Source: Candidatus Ecksteinia adelgidicola (GTDB taxonomy: Bacteria; Pseudomonadota; Gammaproteobacteria; Enterobacterales; Enterobacteriaceae). Taken from it: a DNA stretch of 64,000 nt. Both the position numbers and the translations under genes were made by a program. Within the stretch, counting starts at the first letter, position 1. The number at the start of each line of letters is the position of its first letter. Of the stretch, positions 47,209 to 60,798 are shown piece after piece. Below the pieces are notes generated by a model that saw only the letters and a program-made list of their open reading frames with translations, was not told the origin of the DNA and ran no database searches. Where the stretch lies: the NCBI GenBank assembly GCA_020541345.1, contig CP045239.1, forward strand, positions 916,459 through 980,458. The letters are read 5' to 3'.

Positions 47209-48948
47209 ATGAAAAGAATGTTAATTAACGCCACTCAATATGAAGAGTTTCGCGTTGCTCTTGTAGATGGACAACGTTTATATGATTTAGATATTGAAAG
47301 TTTAGGTCATGAAAAGAAAAAAGCAAATATTTACAAAGGCAAAATTACTCACATTGAACCAAGTCTTGAAGCAGTATTTGTAGATTATGGCGCAAAACGA
47401 CATGGTTTTCTTCCCTTTAAAGAAATTGCTCATGAATATTTTTCTAATGACCATACTTTTAATAATCATGTAAATATTAAAAATATGTTATATGAAAAAC
47501 AAGAGATGATTGTTCAAATAGATAAAGAAGAACGTGGAAATAAAGGCGCTGTTTTAACTACTTTTATCAGTCTTGCAGGTAGCTATTTAGTCCTTATGCC
47601 CAATAATCCTAGTGCTAATGGAATTTCTCGTCGTATTGAAGGAAATGATCGAATCGAATTAAAAAAAATAATTTCTGATTTACAATTACCAGAAGGTATA
47701 GGATTGATTATCCGTAGCGCTGGTCTTGGAAGATCTGCTAGTTCTTTTCAATGGGATTTATCATCTCGACTCCAACATTGGGAAGCTATTAAAAAAGCTG
47801 CTAAAAATCGATCTGCACCTTTTTTAATTCATCAAGAAAATAATATAATTGTACGTGCGTTTCGTGATTATCTTCGTCCAGATATTAGCGAAATATTAAT
47901 AGATAATCCAAAAATTCTCAAAAAAGCTCAAAAATATATTACAGAGCTAGGTCGTTTTGATTTTATCGATAAAATTAAATTATATAATAGTGATATACCA
48001 TTATTTAGTTATTATCAAATTGAATTACAAATTGAATCTGCTTTTCAACGTGAAGTACGTCTTCCTTCTGGAGGTTCAATTGTAATTGATAATACAGAAG
48101 CACTAACTGCTATTGATATTAACTCTTCACGCGCTACTCAGGGAACTGACATTGAAGAAACGGCATTTAACACTAATTTAGAAGCTACAGACGAAATCTC
48201 TCGACAATTACGATTACGTGATCTTGGTGGACTGATTGTTATTGATTTTATTGACATGCTTCCAGTGCAACATCAACGAAAAATTGAAAATCGTTTGCGA
48301 GATGCAGTGCGACAAGATCGAGCTCGTATTCAAATTAGTCGAATTTCTAAATTTGGATTACTTGAAATGTCACGTCAACGACTTAGTTCTTCATTAAGTG
48401 AATCTAATTATTACATTTGTCCACGTTGTAATGGAGCTGGTATTCTTCGTGATAATACATCGTTAGCGCTATCTATTCTTCGATTAATTGAGGAAGAAGC
48501 ACTAAAAGATAACACTAAAGAAGTGCATGCTATAGTCCCTATTCAAGTTGCTTCTTATTTACTCAATGAAAAACGTGACTCAATAAATGCAATTGAAAAA
48601 TGTCAAGCTGGTGTAAAAGCAATTATTGTTCCAAATCATCACATGAAAACACCAAATTATTTAATATTACGTGTACGACAAGGAGAAGAAATACCGATAA
48701 TTAGTTATCTTTTACCAAAGTTGTATAAAGAAGATATGTCTCAATTAAAAATTGATATCTCTATTGATTCTCAAGATAAAGAAAAATCATCATTAACTTC
48801 TTGTTTTTTACCTATTAATACTGTTCTATCAGTTAGAATAACAATAATTACACAACTAATAATTAATATTATTCATTTAAATTTATTAAATTGTATCTTT
48901 TTTTTAAAAAAAACGTTGCTTCTTTCTAAAGTATATTTTCAATATTAA
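47209..48948 (+). CDS. rne: Ribonuclease E, catalytic half with membrane-anchor tail
   Basis: RNase E is the main endonuclease for mRNA decay and for rRNA and tRNA processing. The product is 579 residues against 1061 in E. coli. The catalytic half is complete: S1 domain (about 35-125), DNase I-like region with catalytic Asp in AIDINSS and DFIDM, and the zinc link CPRCNGAG near 404. The C-terminal degradosome scaffold is gone. The final 22 residues, [17 protein letters not shown] onward, resemble the amphipathic membrane-targeting helix of E. coli (GLLSRFFGALKALFSG), so membrane attachment may be kept. It has a GAG upstream of the ATG. Confidence 0.96.
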   Translation: MKRMLINATQYEEFRVALVDGQRLYDLDIESLGHEKKKANIYKGKITHIEPSLEAVFVDYGAKRHGFLPFKEIAHEYFSNDHTFNNHVNIKNMLYEKQEMIVQIDKEERGNKGAVLTTFISLAGSYLVLMPNNPSANGISRRIEGNDRIELKKIISDLQLPEGIGLIIRSAGLGRSASSFQWDLSSRLQHWEAIKKAAKNRSAPFLIHQENNIIVRAFRDYLRPDISEILIDNPKILKKAQKYITELGRFDFIDKIKLYNSDIPLFSYYQIELQIESAFQREVRLPSGGSIVIDNTEALTAIDINSSRATQGTDIEETAFNTNLEATDEISRQLRLRDLGGLIVIDFIDMLPVQHQRKIENRLRDAVRQDRARIQISRISKFGLLEMSRQRLSSSLSESNYYICPRCNGAGILRDNTSLALSILRLIEEEALKDNTKEVHAIVPIQVASYLLNEKRDSINAIEKCQAGVKAIIVPNHHMKTPNYLILRVRQGEEIPIISYLLPKLYKEDMSQLKIDISIDSQDKEKSSLTSCFLPINTVLSVRITIITQLIINIIHLNLLNCIFFLKKTLLLSKVYFQY

Positions 48949-50911
<1,963 letters not shown>

Positions 50912-53243
50912 TAATATTATTAAATAACATATTTGTAAAATCCAAGATGTATACATGAATCTTTTAAAAATGTAAACAAAATATTTGTTGTAAGCATTAT
51001 ATAAATTTATATAGTACATTAACATAATATTATAAACAATTACTTCATATTTTTTATATTATATTGTTGATTGTTAAATAAAATAGTTTTATTTTTAATA
51101 TTAACTATATTAAAAAGTTTTTAATCAATATTATTATTTATAATTTTATACAATTTTTAACAATTATTTTTAATAAAATTTACACGAATTAAATATAAGA
51201 TACATTAATTTAAATATTTATTTTTAATTATAAGAAAATACACCTCGTTTTAAAATATGAAATTATTTTCATTTTTATATAATAAATATTTTTATAAATA
51301 TTACTATTTATTTTTTAATATCTTTAATTAAATATTATTTATTAATTATTAAAATTTATTTAATTATAAATAATAATTTTTTTATGAAAATATTAAAATT
51401 AATGTAATTATAAATATTTTTTAATGTTATAAAAACTTTTATTTATGTTTAAATAACAATATTATTTAAAACTATTAATATAAGTTATTTACATAAATTT
51501 TAAATATTTTTATTTTAATAATTTATAATCTTGATATGATATTTTTGTTTTATAAACTCATACTAACTAAACATTTATATATAAACATATAATTATTAAC
51601 TAATGATTTTTTATATTTTATATATAATTTGTTTATTAAAAATTAAATAAACTATATTAAAAATATTATAAAATTATAAAACTTATTATAAACTTTGATT
51701 TTAAATGTTTTTTATCTGTTTTAATGTTTTTATTTTTTCTATTTTACATAATATTAAAATTTATTTTATTTAGTTTGATAAAGTTTACTATTAAACATTT
51801 TAAATTATTATTATATAATGTAAATAATTTTTTATTAGTAATAAAATAATTTACTTTTTTATTTCTTAAAGTATATTTTTTTTATTTTGTTGTATAGTAT
51901 ATTATTAAAAATTATAAGATATTAAAATTATTTTAAGATATACTACTATTTTAAAGATATAATACAATCATGATTGTTACGTGTAATTCATTAATTTTTA
52001 AAATCATTTTATAAACGAAAATTATTTCATTATTTATAATTAATTTATTTGTATTTAATTTATATATTTATAATACAAACATTTTATGAAAAATAATTGA
52101 ATACTTAAATAGTTATTTTTCACTTCGTTAAAATAATGATAAAAAACCATGATAATATAACCTATAATAATGATTTATATTATAAATAAAACAAATAATT
52201 TATTGTTTAATAAATTTTTATTAATAAATTAAAAATTTTATATGTGAGAAATAACTTTTTAACAAAAAATCATAAAACTTAAAATATTTAAATTTTTATT
52301 AAATTAAAAATAAACATTGTTTATTATATCATAAATATAAATAATTTATGTAATATAAATATTCTTTTATTATTTAATATTAATTATCATAAAATTTGCT
52401 ATAAAAGTTTGTTAATTATTTTTTTTAAATATAACAATTATATAACATCATGAATAAATAATATTATATATAGTTAAAAAATAATGATTTTTAAATAAAG
52501 ATATATATAATATATTTATTAATAAAGTTTATTTTATCTTACTATATTGTGATTTTTTAATTAATATAAACAAGATAAATTTTTTTATATTTATTTTAAT
52601 ACTTAAGTTTGTATTTGATCTCAAATATTAAAATTATTTTTTTATATTAAAAATAATTACTTTATATGAATTTTGTCACAAGACTTATATTTTACTTTTG
52701 AATTACAAATACAATAAAAAAACTATTTTATTCTAAATATTTATGATAAACAAATAATATATAATTAATTATATAATAATTTTATACGTGCAAGAAAATG
52801 TAATATAATTTTATTTTTTGTATTTCTTGATGTTTTATAAATTTTCGTTAATTATAATTTTCATTTATTAAATAAATAACATACTAATTAAAATGTCTAT
52901 TTAATGAATAAAAAAATAAATACATTAAAAAATAAAGAAATAGTCAATAATAAAAAGAAACTTATTTTTTAAATGAATATATTTATAAATTTTTTATATT
53001 TTATAAAAATATTTTAAAAATAATATTAGTAATTTATATTATATAATATTCTTAGAAAATAATTTTATTGTATTTAAAAAGTTTTATTCAATTAAATTAA
53101 ATATTTTTATAATAATGTTATATTATAAAGTAATACTTTATAAAAAATTGATTAGTGTAAAACTTATATGTTTCAATAATATTATTTTTTTTTGTTAATA
53201 TATTATTACTTTTATCAAAAAATTTTAATACCTTCTTAACAGT
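50912..53243. other. Gene desert infA-recC (2.33 kb)
   Basis: No gene, tRNA or readable relic was seen in this A/T-rich stretch. In E. coli ptrA, recB and recD follow recC. An SD-like AAGAAGGT (53230-53237 on -) lies just after the recC stop with no open frame behind it, perhaps the ribosome site of a lost downstream gene. Confidence 0.45.
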
Positions 53244-56200
53244 TTAATAAACGTTATGCTGAGCTATAGGTAATAAATAACGTTCTGTAGAAGTTATAAT
53301 TTTTATTAGAGATCTTTGATCTAATTGACGAAATACTCGTTGTATATAAACATCTTGACCTTCACCTGAAAAATATTTATTACCATTCCAAACCTGAAAC
53401 AATTTTTCAAATGCTTTTTTTTGAATATTGCTATTCCAGTCAATTTTCTTTGTTTTTCTTTGATAACATTGATTTAACCAAGCCCAACCACTTTTATTTA
53501 ATAATAACAATGGTTCACAAAGACCTTCCTGATATCCAGTGATTAACTCTGATAAATATTTATAAGAACTTTCCGGTGTAAGTGCTGAAAAACACCAAGT
53601 AGAATCTTTTCTTCCATATAGACGACTATTACCAGTACCACCTATATAACAATATACAAGATGTTTAATCCATAGTAAGATGCCATCTACTGCGGATAAT
53701 ATGCTAGGACGCCAATTTAGTAATCCATCCTCTTGAACTTGATTTAACCAGCCAATAATGCGACTATCATCAATTTTAATATCGACTTCTAAAGTTTTAG
53801 ATAAACTACGATTTAATCGAATTTTTTTCGATAATTCCATCATTTCTTGTTCTTGTTTTTCCCAAAAAATTTCTCCAAAAAAACCAAAAGGTAACTTTCC
53901 AGCTGAATGCATGTGTTGAAATAAAAGTTTTGAATTCTTTTCTTCAATTAAAGCATTTAATAATTGAACATTTAGTTGATAGATATTTAAATAATCTACT
54001 GTAAAAGGTTCTTCATCAGGCAATTTAATATTATCTAAAGTAAAGTAAACACCAAGGCGCATTTGAAAAAAAGATCGAATAGGATGACAATAAAATCGTA
54101 AAAGATCGTCTAATAAAATATCTTTTTTAGTATTATTAGGTAATAATTGACTAAATAACTTAGGCGATTTGATACATTGATGAGTTGGAATTAACCATTT
54201 TACAGCATAACTTTGTTTTTCAGAACCAGGTATAAAATTTTCTTTAGAAAAAGGCATGCGTGTGTGATATTGTATTAAATGTTTACGCATATGTTGAGCA
54301 TTATTTTCATCATCTAAATACTTATTACTAGGATAACAATAACTATATTGTAAATACTCTATTAGTTCGGAAACTAATACTGAAGGATGATGTTCTTGAT
54401 GATTTTTAATAAAATGATTAATAGAACTAATATATAATCGTTTTTGTGTTGACAAAATAATTTTAAGAAATAAATGACGGTCATAATCACGTTTATTATT
54501 ATCACCACACATAGGTTGCTTAGGTATCAAATTAAAATTAACTAATGAGGAAGAGCGAGGATAAACACCGTTATTTATACCTAATAAACAAACTATTGGA
54601 AATGGAATAGAATGTATTGAATTAAAAGAACAAAATATAATTTTATTAGAAAAAAAACTGTGATTAACTTCTTTAACCTTTTTAATTTTTGATATTAAGT
54701 GATTCCGAAAAAGATCTAAAGAAATCTTATTTAAATAATGTGCAGTTAAACCACAATTTATTGCTTTTTCTAATTGATTTTTAATAAATAACAATATGAT
54801 CTTGCTTTTAGAATCATAAGTAAAAAAAGTATCTAATAATTGATTACACAATGGAGCCCAATCTTTTAAGCAATACTTTTGACTTAATAATTTTCGCCAT
54901 AAACAAAGAGCATTTAACAAATTTGATAATTTTTCAATTAATTTAGAAACTAATCCACTTGAATCATCATATGGTAAAATGCCTTTCCAAGGTCCTGAAC
55001 TACTATCCATAGAATATCCAAGTAACATACGAGTAATACCAAAATTCCATGTATGTTGATTAGTTACTGGTAAATTAAATTCTTTAACATGGTCATCATC
55101 TAATCCCCAACATATACCAGATTCAGTAATCCAACGACGTAATAAACTTAAATCATCTTCATTAATATCAAAAGATGTTGCTAACGTTGGAACTTCTAAT
55201 AAAGCAAATATGTCTTTAGAGTAAAAACGACTATTAGGCAAATTAAGTAATGATATAAATGCTTGTAACACTGGATTAGAATAGTAAATTTTATGAGTAA
55301 AAATTTTAAATGGTAAATAACATTTAGTAGAAGCATTACCAAAGATAGTTTCAATATAAGGAATATATTTATTAATATTTTCTGCCATTACTATAATATT
55401 ACGAGGATTTATGTCTTGATCTTCTGTCATAATATTTAATAATTGATCATGTAAAACTTCTATTTCACGCTGAATACTATAACAAATATGTATACTAAAT
55501 GAATGATCTTTAAGATCAAGAATTCGCTTATTTGTCTTTTTTTTTAATGTTTTTTTGAAATTACTATTTCTGCTATAATCTTCTAGTTCTATAATGTCAT
55601 GTTGTACAGCGTGTAACATATTACTAGGTAATATCTTAATAAAATAATTAATTTTTTTTACTTTTTTTAATTGTGATAACAAAGAAAAATAGTCATAACT
55701 TAACTTTCCCCAAGAATCTAAAAGAGAGTTTCTAGAGTATTTGTTTTTAAAGTTACTATTGACTCGCACTATTTTATTTTTTTTTGTTATTAATATTTTT
55801 TCTTTTTCTTGATGAAAAAAATTGTAGTGTTGATTAAAATAATAATTAAAAAGATCATTATTATAATTTTTATTCCAATAGTAACGAGATGGACTAGTCA
55901 ATATTAAAAACACGTCAATATGGCTACTCATTGCTTGAAAAACTTTTAAAAATAATGGTGGTAATGATAAGACTTCAAAGATAAAAATACGACTTGGTAA
56001 ACTAGGAGGACAATATTTAGTATGATCTAATGTCTTAATTAAACGTTCATAAGGATTAAAATTATTCCATTTTAAATGTTTACTTTTATTCATATTTTTA
56101 ATAAAATTTATCCATAATAAAGCTTGCCATTTCTGAGAAGAATCTAAATGAAGAATAAATTTTCCGCGCAGCCAACTTTCAAGCCAGTGCGGTCGGTAAA

Positions 56201-56618
56201 TTAAATATAAGCTGAATAGCTTTGAAATTTGACTCGTTAATTGGTAAATTTTACGTTGATGCTTATCATCAGAAAGATAATATTGAAGAGAAAAAAATTC
56301 TGGAAGTGATAATAGATCAGGTAAAATATTCATTAATTCCCAAGTCATAACATCTTGATTAAAATAGTTTTCTTTTGGAAAATCTAATAAAATTTTTTTA
56401 CACATATCTAAAATAAAATGTGCAGGAAATAAAAAAAGAATATTAGCAGAAATACTACAGTCTTTTGCTAATTTTATCTGTAACCATTCTGCTATATTCA
56501 TATTATCGACTAATATTACTTCTTGTTTTAAAGGATTCGATAATAACTTTTTATTAATTAAATTACTAATAAGTATTTTTAATACATTAAGTTGATTAGA
56601 ACAATAAATTTTAAACAT
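53244..56618 (-). CDS. recC: Exodeoxyribonuclease V subunit RecC
   Basis: RecC is the subunit of RecBCD that splits the duplex and recognises Chi during double-strand break repair. The 1124 residues match E. coli RecC (1122) along the whole length, for example SWGKLSYDY, PQREVEVLHDQL-like SIQREIEVLHDQL, LLRRWITESGICWGLDDDHV, LLGYSMDSSSGPW and SIPFPIVCLLGINNGVYPR. The frame is unbroken for 3.4 kb, which implies selection. RecB and RecD are not in the window, and the 2.3 kb downstream is too short for recB. Its Chi sensor may have drifted, as in related enterics. Confidence 0.96.
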   Translation of the reverse strand: MFKIYCSNQLNVLKILISNLINKKLLSNPLKQEVILVDNMNIAEWLQIKLAKDCSISANILFLFPAHFILDMCKKILLDFPKENYFNQDVMTWELMNILPDLLSLPEFFSLQYYLSDDKHQRKIYQLTSQISKLFSLYLIYRPHWLESWLRGKFILHLDSSQKWQALLWINFIKNMNKSKHLKWNNFNPYERLIKTLDHTKYCPPSLPSRIFIFEVLSLPPLFLKVFQAMSSHIDVFLILTSPSRYYWNKNYNNDLFNYYFNQHYNFFHQEKEKILITKKNKIVRVNSNFKNKYSRNSLLDSWGKLSYDYFSLLSQLKKVKKINYFIKILPSNMLHAVQHDIIELEDYSRNSNFKKTLKKKTNKRILDLKDHSFSIHICYSIQREIEVLHDQLLNIMTEDQDINPRNIIVMAENINKYIPYIETIFGNASTKCYLPFKIFTHKIYYSNPVLQAFISLLNLPNSRFYSKDIFALLEVPTLATSFDINEDDLSLLRRWITESGICWGLDDDHVKEFNLPVTNQHTWNFGITRMLLGYSMDSSSGPWKGILPYDDSSGLVSKLIEKLSNLLNALCLWRKLLSQKYCLKDWAPLCNQLLDTFFTYDSKSKIILLFIKNQLEKAINCGLTAHYLNKISLDLFRNHLISKIKKVKEVNHSFFSNKIIFCSFNSIHSIPFPIVCLLGINNGVYPRSSSLVNFNLIPKQPMCGDNNKRDYDRHLFLKIILSTQKRLYISSINHFIKNHQEHHPSVLVSELIEYLQYSYCYPSNKYLDDENNAQHMRKHLIQYHTRMPFSKENFIPGSEKQSYAVKWLIPTHQCIKSPKLFSQLLPNNTKKDILLDDLLRFYCHPIRSFFQMRLGVYFTLDNIKLPDEEPFTVDYLNIYQLNVQLLNALIEEKNSKLLFQHMHSAGKLPFGFFGEIFWEKQEQEMMELSKKIRLNRSLSKTLEVDIKIDDSRIIGWLNQVQEDGLLNWRPSILSAVDGILLWIKHLVYCYIGGTGNSRLYGRKDSTWCFSALTPESSYKYLSELITGYQEGLCEPLLLLNKSGWAWLNQCYQRKTKKIDWNSNIQKKAFEKLFQVWNGNKYFSGEGQDVYIQRVFRQLDQRSLIKIITSTERYLLPIAQHNVY

Positions 56619-58380
56619 AAAAATTGTCGTTTGTCAAATAACATTTATAGAATGAACACGTATTTGTTTATCTTTTTTGTATATATTATTGAAATTACAT
56701 TCAAATATAATAAGTTATTATTTAATATATGATAATGATACGTTTCTTTATTTTAACTTAGATATTTAAATACTATTGTAACTGAGATATACAAATACTT
56801 TAAATTCATTTTTTTATACAATTAACTAAAATTTTACTAATATAAATTAGACTATTTAGTTGTTATTTTATATTGTTATATTTATTTATTTTATAAAAGT
56901 TATAAAATATTATATTATAATTATATAACTTTCATACAAGAATATAAAATTAATTTTTATAAAATTATTAATAATTTTTTTTAAAACATCAAAAACAAAT
57001 AAAATATGATTTTCATAAATTAAAACAAAGCACTTTTATTATTTTTATTTTAATATTCGTTTATTTAATATATATTAAATAAACGAATATTTACTAATTA
57101 ATAATATTAATTTCAATTATTATAATAAGTATTTTTTATTAAATGTTATTATATAAATATAATAAATTTTATTTATTTTATTTATATTATATATTTTTTA
57201 AATTTTTAAAATAACTATCAAAGTATACGTAAAAATATTTTTTATAGTATAAACAAATAAAATGTCTATTGTTTATAAAATAATAAAAAATAATTATTCA
57301 CTCAAATAATTTTTTAAATATTATAAATTAATGTTATATAAAAATAAAAACTATAATTTTAATATATTTATTTATCATAGTAACATATTTTAAAATTAAA
57401 ATTAAGATAAGAATTTTTTTATAATTTTGTACAAGAAATATTAAATAGAATTTAATTAAAAATTGTTTTATTAAAAATAATAAATTAAAACTTAAATAAG
57501 TTTACATAAAATTAATTTATACTAATTAAAGATAAAAATTTTATTTTTTTAAAAAAATTAAATAAAATTTTTTAATAAAAATTATAATATTTAAAAATTT
57601 TTTATTATACTTTTATAACAATGTTATTTTTATAGATATTTCTTATGAATTAATTTTTATTTATTAAAATTAAAAATGTTTAAAAATAATTATAATATTT
57701 TTGTATTTTATTTTTAATAATCACTTTATTGTTAAATATCTTAAAAATATTTTATACTACAAAGGTAATTTTTAATAATGTTAAATTACCAACTATATAA
57801 TCTTAAAATCAAATACTTTAACAATTTTAATAAAAAATAAATTTAATTTATTTAAATTTAAGAAGTATGTTGTAATCAACAGATTATAAATTAAGACAAT
57901 ATAGAAATAAGTGATAATATACTTGTATTTATAAACAATTATTTTAAAATAAAAGTATTTTTTTTTAAAATTATTATCTTTAAATCTTTAATAATAAATC
58001 ATTTTATTAATCTATCGTTTTTGTAAAAATAAAAGTAACAACATAAAATTATTAAATATAAAAAAATAATATTTAATACTACAAAGTAATATGTGGATTA
58101 AAAATTTATAGAACGACTAATTAAACAATTATTGTATAAGAATGTTAAAAATAATATTTTTATAACTTTAATATAATTAAAAGAAAAGTTTTTGTTTTAG
58201 ATCAGTTTTTATTATAATATAAAAATTAAGATAGTAAAATAAGATCTTTTAAATAAACAAAAAATATTAATCCTATTCTAATTCATATATTCATTATATC
58301 TCGTATTAATTTGTATTTAAAAATTCAGTATTTTTTATTATATAGTCATTAATCACAAAACATCTTTAAGGATTTTTGAT
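56619..58380. other. Gene desert recC-gltP (1.76 kb)
   Basis: This stretch separates the divergent recC and gltP, so both promoters lie in it. Its striking feature is a perfect 40-base palindrome at 57052-57091. No coding frame, tRNA or relic was recognised. Confidence 0.5.
57052..57091. repeat. Perfect 40-bp palindrome
   Basis: The left arm AATATTCGTTTATTTAATAT (57052-57071) is exactly reverse-complementary to 57072-57091, with no spacer and no mismatch. The next base pair outward (T/T) does not match, so the repeat ends sharply. No T run follows on either strand, so it is not an ordinary terminator. It could form a cruciform or bind a dimeric protein. Confidence 0.95.
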
Positions 58381-59676
58381 ATGAAAGGCATAAAAATTCA
58401 CCTTGCATGGCAAATACTAATAGCATTAGTGTTAGGTATTGTTGTTGGCTTGATACTACATAATAAAATTGTAGCACGTAATTGGTGTGTTCTTTATGTT
58501 CTGAATCCTGCTGGTGATATATTTATTCGTTTAATGAAAATGATTGTAGTACCAATTGTTATCTCTACATTAATTGTTGGCGTCGGTAAAGTGGGAGATA
58601 CAAAGAAAATAGGAAGAATTGGATTTAAAACAATTATTTATTTTGAAATTATTACAACCATTGCGATTATAATGGGAATAATAATAGCAAATATTTTTAA
58701 ACCTGGTTACGGAATTAAGATATCTACATTAACTAGTATAGATATATCAAAATATCAAAAAGTAATTAAACATACGATTAATCATTCACATAATATAATA
58801 AATAGTATTTCATCTTTAATTCCATCGAATATTTTTTTATCGATAACACACTCAGATATGTTGCCCATTATTTTTTTTTCATTGCTATTTGGATTAGGAT
58901 TATCATCACTTCCTAAAAAAACTAAAGATCCTTTAATTGCAGTATGTCAAGCAATTTCAGAAAGTATATTTAATATTACTAATATCATTATGTTTTATGC
59001 TCCAATTGGAGTTTTCAGTCTTATTGCAGCAACAGTAGCAAACTTTGGATATTCTGCTCTTTTTCCATTATTAAAATTAGTATTATTAGTGTATTGCTCT
59101 ATTATTTTCTTTGCTTTAGTAATATTAGGCATCATTGCACGTTTATGCAATCTACGTATTTGGATGTTGATCCGTATTTTAAAAGACGAGCTAATCCTAG
59201 CCTATTTCACAGCTAGTTCAGAAACTGTATTACCTCACATGATTAAAAAAATGGAAGCTTACGGCGCACCAAAATCAATTGTTAGTTTGGTACTTCCAAC
59301 TGGATATTTTTTAAATTTAGATGGATCAAGCATATATCAAAGTATTGCTGCTATTTTTGTTGCTCAATTATATCATATTGAACTATCTTTTACTAATGTA
59401 ATAATGTTAGCTATAACTCTTATGATTACATCAAAAGGTATTGCTGGTGTTCCTGGTGCTTCTTTCGTAGTATTGCTCTCTGCATTAGGTAGTATTGGAA
59501 TTCCATTAGAAGGTTTAGTTTTTCTTGCTGGAGTTGATCGGATTATCGATATGGCACGTACTGCATTAAATATAATCGGTAATGCATTAGCAGTAGTAGT
59601 TATTTCTAAATGGGAAAACGCATTCGATGAAAAAAAAGCAATAGAATACGAAAAAATGATTTTATTAAAAAAATAA
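58381..59676 (+). CDS. gltP: Glutamate/aspartate:proton symporter
   Basis: GltP is a sodium-independent glutamate/aspartate uptake carrier of the DAACS family in the inner membrane. The 431 residues (437 in E. coli) show the eight-helix plan with two re-entrant loops. The serine-rich HP1 is ASSETVLP, the NLDGSS motif lies in TM7, and HP2 has SKGIAGVPG. VDRIIDMARTALNIIGNA in TM8 carries the substrate-binding Asp, Arg and Asn. AAGGA precedes the ATG. It is a lone gene between deserts, and suggests that host glutamate or aspartate is imported. Confidence 0.96.
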   Translation: MKGIKIHLAWQILIALVLGIVVGLILHNKIVARNWCVLYVLNPAGDIFIRLMKMIVVPIVISTLIVGVGKVGDTKKIGRIGFKTIIYFEIITTIAIIMGIIIANIFKPGYGIKISTLTSIDISKYQKVIKHTINHSHNIINSISSLIPSNIFLSITHSDMLPIIFFSLLFGLGLSSLPKKTKDPLIAVCQAISESIFNITNIIMFYAPIGVFSLIAATVANFGYSALFPLLKLVLLVYCSIIFFALVILGIIARLCNLRIWMLIRILKDELILAYFTASSETVLPHMIKKMEAYGAPKSIVSLVLPTGYFLNLDGSSIYQSIAAIFVAQLYHIELSFTNVIMLAITLMITSKGIAGVPGASFVVLLSALGSIGIPLEGLVFLAGVDRIIDMARTALNIIGNALAVVVISKWENAFDEKKAIEYEKMILLKK

Positions 59677-60798
59677 TAAATTAGTTAATCAATAGTTTTA
59701 CAAATGATTAATACATTTAATATAACTAAAAATTTTAAATTATTTAAAATATAAAATAATTTTTATATCATTAAAATTAATATTATCACTTTCTTCTATT
59801 TCATGTTATTTTTAATAAAAATAAATAAAAACATAAATATAAAAAATATTAAAAACAATATTAGTTATATATTTTTTTTATTAAAATGTAATGTTTTTAT
59901 ATTCATCTTTATAATTAATAAATTTTTTTATAAAAAACAAGATTTTTATGCAATTGTTTTATATAATATGTCTATTATAAAATATTTTACATATCTTGTA
60001 TATTGCTAAAATAATAAATAAAATTTTATTACATTTTTATTATAATAGATAACAGTTTATTTTTATAAAATAATAATTAAACAATAAAAAATTTTAAAAT
60101 TAATAATTTAATTATTTTAATTCTTTGTCAACACTAATTTATTGTTAAAAATAACTAAAAAATATGATTAAAAATGATTTTATTAATGTTATTGAATATA
60201 TAAAATAATATTTTAAATATTAATTTATCGTAATAAAAAATATTTTATACTTTATAAAAATATCATTTTATTAATTTTTTTTATAAAATTTTATTTATTA
60301 ATAAAATTAAAATTATTTATTAACAATTATATTTTATATAATTATTCTCTTACTTATTATTTTTACATGAAATTTACTATTTTATATTTTATCCATTTTA
60401 TTATAAATATTAAAACAATAAATTATTTTAATTTTTTAATAAAGAAACTAAATATTAATTTTAATTTAATATGTTCATTATAACAAATTGATTTTATAAT
60501 AAAATTATATTGTTTATCATATAAAAGTTAAAATGAAATATTAAAAAGATAGTAAACAAAAAAATAATCTTCTTAATATAAACATAAAAAGTATATAATA
60601 TAATATTACTAAAAAACAGTTTAATATATATGAATTATTATTAATATTTATTAAATTATTAATATTTGTTTTTAAACTTTTACAAACTCTTAAAAAATTT
60701 TTATAAATTGTTTTTTATTTTTTTTTTGACTATATTTTAATATTATATTTTAAACTAAGATGTTAATAATATTAAAAATAAAAAATTTAGGAGCTACA
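59677..60798. other. Gene-free spacer gltP-cca (1.1 kb)
   Basis: A 68-codon frame at 59803-60009 consists almost only of Ile, Lys, Asn, Phe, Leu and Tyr, has no ribosome site and looks random. Nothing else was seen. The cca promoter must lie near the right end. Confidence 0.5.

Noticed and set aside
59803..60009. 68-codon frame between gltP and cca
   Set aside because: Composition is what random A/T DNA gives (Ile, Lys, Asn, Phe, Leu), with no ribosome site.
60760..60798. Upstream ATG extending Cca by 13 residues
   Set aside because: The E. coli alignment starts at MKIYLVGG, and AGGAG is placed correctly for the ATG at 60799.
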